Below are positions 22,475-32,200 of a stretch of DNA of 64,000 bases, piece after piece. The position numbers were made by a program, and so were the translations under genes. A model generated the notes under the pieces. The model was not told where the DNA came from. It worked only from the letters and a program-made list of their open reading frames with translations, and searched no databases. Source of the DNA: Micractinium sp. NFX-FRZ (taxonomy: Eukaryota > Chlorophyta > Trebouxiophyceae > Chlorellales > Chlorellaceae); assembly GCA_029339195.1 (NCBI GenBank), contig JAPTJF010000370.1, forward strand, positions 1-64,000. Reading direction: 5' to 3'. How positions within the stretch are numbered: position 1 is the stretch's first letter; the number at the start of each line of letters is the position of its first letter.

Positions 22475-25400
22475 ATGCTTCGCCTCGCCAGCACGGCTCT
22501 GCAGCCCGCCAGCGGCGCATTGCTGCAGGCGGGGCTACGTTGCTTGTCTACGATATCTCCGGTGCGGTGGGCGGCATCACGGAAGGCCGCCTCTGCAGCA
22601 GGACTCCGTGCCGAGCCGGCGGCGGCGTGCGCCCTACCGCCGGCCCTCTCCACGACCTCCGGCTTACCGCCCCGCCCCTGCCTTTGACTGTGCAGCAATT
22701 CTTAGGTCGATCGCTGCCTTCCAGCGTCACCATAGTGGAGGTTGGGCCTCGCGACGGGCTGCAGAACGAGAAGGAAAAGGTGGGCACCCGCGCTGCCGCT
22801 GCCGCGCAGGCTCCGCTTGCTGGGATGCTGGCAGGCGGCAGCCAGGTGGGGACCTTTGCCCTGCCTTGAATTTACAACATCCTTGACACGCATTGCTTCA
22901 TATAGTTACCAATTACCACTGCAGGTGCCCACTGACGTAAAAGTGGAGCTCATTGAGAAGCTGGCAGCGGCAGGGCTGCCCGTCATCGAATCAACCAGCT
23001 TTGTGTGAGCATGCCAAACTGTTGTGTGTGGGGGGCCTTTGATGCCTGTTGAGAGCTCATTTCGTTGGGTATGGGAGGCGAAGATGGGTGAGGCTGGGGC
23101 CGGTTTGCAGCAACAGGCAAGCCTTGCCATTATTAGGTGCTCCAGTTGCATCACAGTCGAGTTGGGGTCCCTGTTGGGCCAGGCGGCATTGTGCAAAAGC
23201 AGGCGGCACTGTGCAGCAGGGCCTTGCTGACACCAGGAGGGGGCAGGGGTGGGCGGCACAGCTGGCCGTGAGGAGGCAGGCTTGGGTCCAACCTGGCCGA
23301 CATGAGCACAGCCAACGCCAGCTGAGCATGCAAGCCTGCCTGCCCAGGTCTGCCGGGCTGCTGCTCCTGTCCCCCCTGCAGCTCCCCCAAGTGGGTGCCC
23401 CAGCTGGCGGATGCAGCCGAGGTGCTGGGCCGCGTGCGGCGGCGGCCAGGCGTGCGCTACCCAGTGCTCGCTCCAAACATGAAGGTGGGTGCGCGAGGGG
23501 CTGCCCTGCCCGCCTGCCATCCTGCCTGCCCTGCCCTGCCTGACCACCCGAGGGTCGCCTGAGTGGCGGCCTCAGCCCACGCCTGCCCCCAGCCAACCCT
23601 CCCCCTGCCCCTCGGCTGCAGCCCAAACCTCAAACCCCTTCCCCGCCCTGCCTCCCATTGCAGGGTTTTGAGAATGCGGTGGCAGCGGGGGCACGCGAGG
23701 TGGCCATCTTCACTGCCGCCTCGGAGGCCTTCAACCGCCGCAACCTCAACTGCAGCGTGGACGAATCCCTGCGCAAGTGGGTCTGCTTGCTTGTGTGCTT
23801 GCTTGTACTCACTTGTCTTGTGGGTTTTGCGTGCTGTGTTGACTACAGCGCGTTCCCACCATGAGTGACCTGTTCAGACGTTTTGCATGGTGGCTGCCGC
23901 GGCGGTGGCAGCAACACAGGTATGCTATGCGCACGTGGTGTGAGCTTGCTTTGACGCCCCAGGGTTGGCAGCACTGGCGGCTACCAGCCACACACCAAAA
24001 CAAAGCAGTTGTCAGGCAGTGATGACACGCATTACGTCATCTCACGGTGCAGGTTTGACGACATGATGGCGGCTGCCAAGGCCGAGGGAGTGTCGGTGCG
24101 AGGCTACGTGTCGTGCGTCGTCGGCTGCCCCATCCAGGCACGCAGGGCGGGGGCGAGGCTGGATGGGCGGCTGGGGGCAACTGTTAGGTGCTCAAAGTGG
24201 CCGTGGAGGTGCAATAAAGAAAGTGGGACACGAGTCTCGACAGTAGTTTGAGGGAGGTGCAGCTGTCCCATCCCGCCCCATTCTCCCCGCCTCCCGCCCT
24301 CCTGCAGGCCCTTGGGGCGAGATGGTGCTGCACATGTCGCGCACAGCGCGGCGCCCCGCTATGTGCCGCCCTCTGGCCATTCCAACACACCATCAGGCAC
24401 GATCACAACACCATGTAGCCTTGTCCTGCTCTGCCCCCTTTGCAGGGCGAGGTGAAGCCAGAGGATGCGGCGTATGTGGCGGCAGCGCTGCACGAGATGG
24501 GGTGCTACGAGGTCAGCATGGGGGACACCATTGGGGTGGGCACCCCCGCCTCAGGTGCGCACAGCACTTCAAAGGCAGTGAAGTCTTTGCAAGACAGCAG
24601 TCAGTGTGCCGGGCTTTGGTGAGGTTGTTGGAATGGGGGACACCCGCCTCAGATGCATTATTTATCGCTTGCCGTGCACCCCACTGTGGTAAAACTCAAA
24701 CGCCCGCCCAGCAGTCGCCCCCCTGCGGCCATGTTTCAAGCATGCATCGAGCAGCCGCGACACCCCAACCCCACCCAAACAAACCCACCCACCCACCCAC
24801 CCACTCACCACTCACCACTTCACCCGAGCATCACACTCCAGCGCCCACCCTCCACTCACCTCCCTGCAGTGGCAGCCATGTTCCAAGCGTGCATCGAGCG
24901 CGGCGTGCCGGTGGGGCATCTGGCGGCGCACATGCACGACACGTATGGGCAGGCGCTAGCCAACATCCTGGCCTCTCTGCAGCTGGGGGTTCGGGTCGTC
25001 GACTCGTCAGGTGCGCGCTGCGGGTGCCTGGGTGGCCCGGGTGGGCGGGATGTTGGGGGCGGCTTCTGGCTGCGGCCAATATAAACAGGCATGTTGCCTC
25101 AGCCCAGCCATCAGCCCAGAAGCGCTCACCCTGCCCCGCACCCTGCCGTCATTTGCCCTACCCTCGCTGCAGTGGCGGGGCTGGGCGGCTGCCCGTATGC
25201 TCAGGGAGCCACAGGCAACGTGGCTACGGAAGATGTGGTGTACATGCTGAGCGGCTTGTGAGCTTTGGGTGGGGTGTAGGTGTGGGATGTGGGCGGGGTG
25301 CGTTCGGCTGTGGGCTGCAAATGTCCAGCAGCTTGAAAGGCAGATAGGGTGGGATGCGGGGGGGCGGGCAACTGTGCTCGGGTGCTGAGCATGGGTAGAC

Positions 25401-25660
25401 CAGCGAATCTCGTCTCCTTGCTGAGGGATTGTGGTGGTGGTTTGTGCGTCCCCTTTCACCGTCCCTCTCCCCTGTCCGCCATAATCTCTGCCTGCAGCGG
25501 CATCCAGCATGGCGTGGACATGGGGCGGCTGCTGGACGCCAGCCAATACATCTGCACAGCACTGGGCAGGCGCAACGGCAGCCGTGCCGCCGAGGCGCTG
25601 CTCACGAAGCGTGCTGCAGCGGCGGCGGCAAAGGCTGCGGCGGTGGCCAGCGCGGCGTAG
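22475..25660 (+). CDS. HMGCL: Hydroxymethylglutaryl-CoA lyase, mitochondrial
   Basis: Ten exons: 22475..22561, 22696..22779, 22925..23004, 23382..23484, 23664..23776, 24053..24137, 24446..24554, 24870..25010, 25173..25257, 25498..25660; 349 residues. The enzyme cleaves HMG-CoA to acetyl-CoA and acetoacetate at the end of leucine breakdown. Family marks: [12 protein letters not shown] with R48 and D49, [51 protein letters not shown] with metal ligands H241 and H243, and the signature [19 protein letters not shown] with catalytic C274 and N283. The N-terminus ([14 protein letters not shown]) looks like a mitochondrial presequence; there is no C-terminal peroxisomal tripeptide. The first donor (22562) is inferred from phase. 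Intron 6 begins GC (24138). Intron 7 carries echoes of both flanking exons. Confidence 0.93.
24628..24760 (+). repeat. Echo of flanking exon ends inside HMG-CoA lyase intron 7
   Basis: Positions 24628-24665 resemble the end of exon 7 plus its donor (gacacccgcctcagatgc against cacccccgcctcaggtgc). Positions 24720-24760 resemble the start of exon 8 (gccatgtttcaagcatgcat against gccatgttccaagcgtgcat). The order suggests one old tandem duplication of the exon7-intron-exon8 junction region. Confidence 0.7.
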
Positions 25661-26265
25661 CCGGATGAGGAGCTGTGCATTGCGTGCTTGACTGGGCTGG
25701 AGCATGTGCAGCCGCACCTGGCAGGCACGCCTGAAAAGACCGCCTGCTGTGTGTGCCTGGTCTCGTGGCTGTCGGGCACGGTGCCTGCTGCATTTGTCTT
25801 CGTGTTTACTGGAGTGCCAGTCTCGGTGTTTACCTTCACCGAGCAGCTGAACAGTGTGTCAAAGTTTGATGATGCCTTCGGCCATCCGTTGGCGCGAAAG
25901 TTGCTAACGACCGTGTGAGATGTGCATGGGGGTTTGGCAGCAACAGCAAGCTGAAGGCTCCAGCAAGTGATGCAGCTGTCGCCGACGCTGTGGCTGCAAA
26001 GTTGCCAGCACTGAGGTACGGCAGCAAGGCAGGTCTGCACGGTTCCCGCCACCCTCTCGTGATCTGCACCCTCCCGACTTCCCTTTGCTTGCCATGTTTG
26101 CTAACGATTGCATACGCATCGGTGTGACTGAGCACAACAAGCAGCGCCCCTAGTTCATGTGCGGCGGCTCAATGTGCGGCGCCGCATGCCACATCAGCGG
26201 CGCCCGTGACCCGTGATTTAGCGATCCGGTTCTCCTCCTCAACCGTTGATATTTCTCCAGCTGAC
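25661..26265. other. HMG-CoA lyase 3' UTR and phosphofructokinase upstream region
   Basis: About 600 bp between two co-oriented genes, noticeably less GC-rich than the exons. No TGTAA pentamer was noticed. No coding exon was recognised. Confidence 0.4.
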
Positions 26266-29200
26266 ATGGCCAGCACGCCGCCACAGGCCGACAGCGGCCC
26301 CAGGCCGCCTCACAGGCACCGGGGCGCCCTTCCGGAGGTGCCAGAAGAGCCGTCTCTTGAGGCTACCACTGCGCAGGTGGAGGCACCCCACGGCGCCCCT
26401 GGCCTCAATATGCTGCCCAATAGCCCCTTCGATTCGCCCTCCCGGCCGCCAGAGGCAGCGCTGCCGCCATGGCCTGCGTCTGGACAGGCAGCTGGATCGC
26501 TGCCTGCCTCACCCGACTCCACCAGGAGCGGCGGCAGCAGCGGCCGAGGTGGCACGGGGGGCGGCGGCCTGTCCAAGGCGTCAACGGGCTGGCCGTCGCC
26601 CGGCCGCCGGCCGTTCACGCCAGAGCGAGCGGGCTGGCCGCACCTCAAGATCCGAGGCTCTCCTCAGGACAACCCTCTGTATGACGGTGAGTTCAACCGA
26701 GTTGGGGACGCACAAGGGGGAATAGAAGCTCAGTAAGGTGCTGCGCAGCTGGGGGAGTCGAGGGGGCACACGGCTGGTGTTGAGCTGGCGAGGCGGGTGA
26801 GGCAGGCGAGGCAGGCGAGGCCGCCATTACACATTGAGTGAGGTGGCAGCAGCCACTTGTGCAATGGGTTCTGCCTCCAACCCTTCCCGACTGTTGCCCG
26901 GGCTTGCTGCCTGCAGGGCCTGCTGACGAGGCCGAGGTGCTTCACTGCCCCACCATCCGGCACCTGCTGAAGCCCATGTGAGCGGGATGGCCGGTCGGTG
27001 TGAGAGGCACCAGCCTTGGCTCCTGCCAGGGCCTGAGCTGAGCAGGCACACCGGGTATGTGCGCAGAGCCAGTGCTCAGGACTGCGCACCTTGCCTGGCG
27101 CTCACGCCCCTTCCCCCCCTTATGACCAAGCCCCCCATGGGTGGATGGGCGCCCGGCCCCCGCTCCTCTGCAGGACCCCAAACCTGTCTAAAAGCTAACC
27201 TCATCCCTCCCTCCCCAACCAACCCGCAGCCCCTCCCCTTTTGCCTCCGATCCCATCTACACCACGGGCTTTGTGTCTGACGAGGACAGGGTCAGCCTGC
27301 AGTCGCTGCTGTTTGCCACGCCCGGTCAGTGAGCTGTTGGCGGGTGCTCTGATGTGGGCCGTGAGCGGGAGTTGTGCGTTGCTCATGGGGCACGCTGATA
27401 CGTGCAGGAGGCAGCCTGGAGCTGCCATCGTGGGGCAGCCTGGGGGTGCCAGCGCGCTGCTCCTGCTGCACACCGCTATCAATAGCATTTCGCCATGATG
27501 CTCAATGTGGGGGCAGGCACAGCTGCAGCGCTTGAGTGCGCTTGCCCGCTGCTTTGCCTCCTCCCCCTTACCCCCTCGCTACTGCCTCACCTCCTCCGCT
27601 GCCGGCTGCGACGTCTCCTCTCCCTCTCACCTGCTTGCCGCCCCCCTGCCCGCCCTTGGTGATCCCCCGCCCCCAGGTGCCAGCGAGGTGCGGCGGGGGC
27701 TGATCAACTGTCGGACGGCGCAGCCCTCTAGTGCCATGGCGGCCGCCGCGCCCTCCCTGACGCGCACGCTGTCCACGCCGCGGTCCAGCCTGGACACGAC
27801 GCAGGTCAGAGAGGCAGGGTGCTGCTGTGGGCGGCATTGTTCATGCATGCCAGTATGGCATATGCAGGCGGGCGCGGCTGGCCAGGAAAAGTGTGATCGG
27901 AAGGGCGAGGGCGGTCGCTGGCTGCTGGTTGGGGAGGGTTGCTAGGTGAATCGGGGAGCAGGCAGCAGGTCAACAGATAGAGAGGGCAGGTGGGCTTGCA
28001 AAAACAGTGGCTCAAAGGGCACCAGGCGGCTGCCTCCCTGGCCCCGGCAAGCAGCGGAGGGTCCCCCGCTTACCCCCGCCACGCCAGTCTACACCTCTGC
28101 CGGTCCTGCAGCGCCCACCTTGGCCGCTGTGCCTGCACCCCCAGGGCGTAGGCTTCTATTATAAATTAAGACATTCTACCCGGCCTACCCCCGCCACGCT
28201 GCCCCGCCCCTCCAGCTCATCCATGTCACCACCCTCCCTTTGCCTGGCGCTCCCTCTGCTTGTTGTCAGTTTTCCCAGCTTGCCAGGCTGCCCCTCATGC
28301 CCCTGCTGGCCTGGCCTACCTCGCCCCATCCCAACCTTGCCCTGCACAGCTGTGCTCCTGGCCACCCCCGCCACAGGCTTCCCTTCTCTGGCAGCTGCCC
28401 TCCCTGCCCATGTCGCGCGCAGACGAGCGATTTTTACTTTCACATGAATTTCAGTCCTGGCTTCGCCGAACCGGCCGTTCACGTCTGTCTTGACAAGCTT
28501 CTGCTCAGTGCAAAGCGGCCAAACGCCGGCGTTGAGCACCCTGTTTGCCGTGGTTGTACTCCCAGCGCTGGGTAGCGGCCCGCGCCGGCAGCAGCTAGCC
28601 TGTGGCGCTGGCCGTCGAACAGCGCTGGCTGTCCGACCATGCCAAGCAGGGCGGTCATCGCCGGCATCTGGCGGCTCTGCACTGAGCAGAAGCACGTGAA
28701 GGCAGACGGAGAGGGCCAGACGGTTTGTTAAGGCCGACAGCACCGAAACGAGCCGCTGCTCTGCGCGGGGCATGACAGACGGAACTCACACTTCCGCACT
28801 TGCATTCCCCGCACCTGCCCCCGTCACCATGCCTGGGTGCACCGGCGTGTTCTGCCCCCTCCCCGCTCCCCTCACCGGCAGGACGCCTTCCTGGACAGCA
28901 GTCTGCCCCGCTTCGCCCTGCGCGCCGGCCCCCGCTCCACCATCTACTTTGCGCCGCAGGCAAGCGCGACGCACCGTGAGGCGGAGGCGGGCACGGGCAC
29001 AGGACGGGCAGCAGGAAGCGGTGTGCGCCAGCGCACGGCTTGCTGCCTGCCGGCAGCTGGGGGCGGCATCACCCCAGCCTGCCCTCCATGCAAATGCGAC
29101 TGCTTTTTTTCTTATAACACAGGGAGTCATGCAGGCAGTACTGAGTAGTATGCTTTGCCCCGCCTGCTCCCACGTTTGCCCCGCCCGCCCCGCAGAAGAC

Positions 29201-32200
29201 GCGCATGGCCATCGTGACCGCCGGCGGGCTGTGCCCGGGGCTGAACGACATTATCCGCGCTCTGGTGCTCAAGGTGGGGCTTTGTCATGTGTAGTGTGCG
29301 TGATGAGAGCTGGGTGGTGCTTCCCACCAAGGGCGGGTGGGGTGGGCGGTGCGCTTGGTTGGTGGGGTGCGAGGGCAACAGGCTAGGCATGCGCCTGCAC
29401 CGCGTCCCGCGAGAGCCGCTGGCTGTGCTGCTGGCTGCGCATGAGCAGCATCTGGCCCTACGCAGCTGTCCCCGCTGTACCGCTTGCTCCCCACGTTCTC
29501 AGCCATTTGCCATCCCGCTGGTTCTCAGCACCTCTGCAACCCTGGCACCCTCGTCTCACACTCGTTTGACGGTCGCCCAAGGACACCACCACCCTGGGCA
29601 CCAGCGCTTCACACCTATGCCACCCACACAACCCCAAAACCCCCACAGGCGCTGGACTATGGCGTCAAGGAGAGCAACATCCTGGGCATCCGTCGGGGGT
29701 ACAAAGGCTTCTACACAAAGTCCCTCAAGCCCATTGTGCTCGGTCGCCAGGCAAGCGGGAGGGTGTTCGTGGCCAGGAGGGGTGAGGTCGCAGTGCCAGC
29801 CGTGAGGGGGCAGAGGTGGGCTGGGTTGGGCGGGGCGGGAATGGGGGGTTGTTGCATGTCGAAGCTGTGCGCTCTGGTCCTGCTTTGCCTGCTGCAGGGC
29901 CTGCTGTAGTCACCCGCCAACGGCAGCTCACACCTCCCCTCCAATCTGTCCTCCTCACAATGTTGTGGTGCTCGGTGGCCCTGCAACGGGTACCATGAGC
30001 AACAGGTTACTCATGGGTGGTAATTTAGGTGTGGTCAAACTGCACACCACGTGTGTCCTGCTAGCAGCGCTGTACCATTGTGTTCACACCCTCCCTCTCT
30101 ACACAGGCAGTGGAGGACATCCATCTGGAGGGGGGCACGGTGCTGGGCACGTGCGAAAGCGGGGAGTGCGACGTCATGCAGGTCGTCAAGAGGCTGGGTG
30201 AGTGGGCATTAGCGCAGCAGGGGGCACCGCAGCCAGCGGTGAGAGGCCGCAGTCGGCACGCGTCGCGTGCCCCACAAGGGGCGAGCAACTCTCTAGCAGC
30301 CCCAGCATCGCTGCAGTCCCATGAAAGCCGTGAAGCGCGTGGTCCATGCGGCAGCGGCCACGTGTGAGGGGTTTGCACTTGACTGGCGCCGCATGGACCA
30401 TGCACTCCACGGCTTTCATGGGACTGCAGAGATGCTGGGGTGGGATGGAAGGGGCAGGTGTGATGAGATTGGGGTGGGCGGCTGGATCGCTGCTGCCGCA
30501 ATTGGTGCCGCATGTGCCCCATGGCAGTGCCGGCTCTGCCTTTTGGTGCGTGTAAACAAATGCCTGCTCCGAAGCAGCCCGCCTGCGCCTACATGTGCCC
30601 CTCTACGCCCCACTGCCCCTGCATCTTACCTCGTGTGTGCCCGACCTTCTCCCCCCAAGGGAGTGCCCCCTCCCCTCCCCTCTCCCCACCTGAAGACCTT
30701 TGGGCAGTGGACAGCCTGTATGTGATTGGCGGCCAGCACGAGATCTCCTCGGCGGGGGTCATACAGGCAAGCGGGCAGTGGGCAGTTTGTCACCTGTGTA
30801 CCCTAACCCATTACCTCGACAAGATGTTCAATGGCCTGTGCTTCCCCATCTGGCTGCGCGGTGCACTGGCTGAGAGCTGCTCAGCTTGACGTCAGCGAGG
30901 GGCAGGCGCGCAGCTGAGGGCATGCACACGGCTGCTCACAACCATGGCAGCCCCTGCTTTTCACGCCCGGGCCCTTGTTGTTGGTGCTCATCGCACGTTC
31001 AGGGCATGTGCGAGCGGCTGGACGTGCCGTGCTCCGTGGTGGCGGTGCCCAAGTCGATTGACAACGACATGCTCATGGTGGGCCCGGAGTGGGGGTGTAG
31101 GGGTGTGGCTGGAGGGTGTGACTGGAAAGGTGCGGCACCTGCAGATCAGGGGTGTTGTGTGGGTCGCGCACGCATGCAGGGGAGTTGGCATTGAGGTGCA
31201 GCGGGGCGGGGTGAGGGTGGAGTGGGAGGGGTGAGTGTCGTGACGCCCAAGTAGGTTGGCAGGGATGTGCTCAACGTGGGGGGGGCGGAGGAAGTGTTGG
31301 GGGCTGCAAGTGGGCGATGAGTGGACTGGGGCTCTTGCTAGAACTGCTGCAGCCGGACTCCAGAGCTCTGACCTTCTTGTCTTGCTGCGCACCCTGCTTA
31401 CCTTCCCCTTCCCGCACACCTCCCGTTTGCCTCAGCTGGACAAGTGCTTTGGGTACGAGACTGCGGTGGAGGAGGCGCAGAAGGCACTGCTGGCGGCCAA
31501 GGTGTGAAGAGGGGCGCTGGTGGTGCTGGGTGCGGACCTTTGGGGCAGGGTGAGGGCAGGCCGGCTGCATGGCGCAGCGAGAGTAGGGCATGCACAGAGT
31601 AGACACTGCCTGGTGCAGGCAATGCAGTCGCGCACCTGCTGCAAAGCTGAACAGGCAACACAGACATGGGATCAGTACCGGGGAGGCTCGGACCTGCCTG
31701 CGCCCGAGCGCCTGTACTGCCTAGCCTACAACTGACTACAAGTGTTTGTGTCCTGCCCCCCTGCCTCCCTGGGTGCCCTTCGCAGGTGGAGGCTGCCAGC
31801 GCGTACCGAGGCGTGGGCCTGGTGAAGCTCATGGGGAGGCACAGCGGCTTCATAGCAGTCAAGGTGCGTCGACAACAGTTTGTTGTGTACGCTCTGCTGC
31901 TGTGTGCTGCTTTTCATCTCGAACTCAACTTATGCGCCGTGCCAATGCGTCCCACCAACACACTCCCACCCCCCACCCCCCACTTCCGGCAGGCATCGCT
32001 GTCCTCGGGCCTCGTGGATGTTGTGCTGGTGCCAGAGGTGGGGCAGGGGGGGGGGGGGGGGGGGGACGTGATAGGCGGCGGTCTGCAGGGTGCCTTTATG
32101 TTCGTTTCTCGGTTGCAACTGCTTGTGAACATGGCGGCATACAGTACAGAACAACTGCACAGCCAGCGGCGGAGTGGCTTCAGTAGACCTGGGACGTGCC

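Noticed and set aside
22475..22687. Unspliced first exon of HMG-CoA lyase ending at 22687
   Set aside because: The frame stops just before the conserved domain. A donor after ISP at 22562 joins in phase to the acceptor at 22695.
28159..28773. 204-residue minus-strand frame with repeated LLSA phrases
   Set aside because: The repeated phrases come from the two arms of the intronic inverted repeat, not from a protein.
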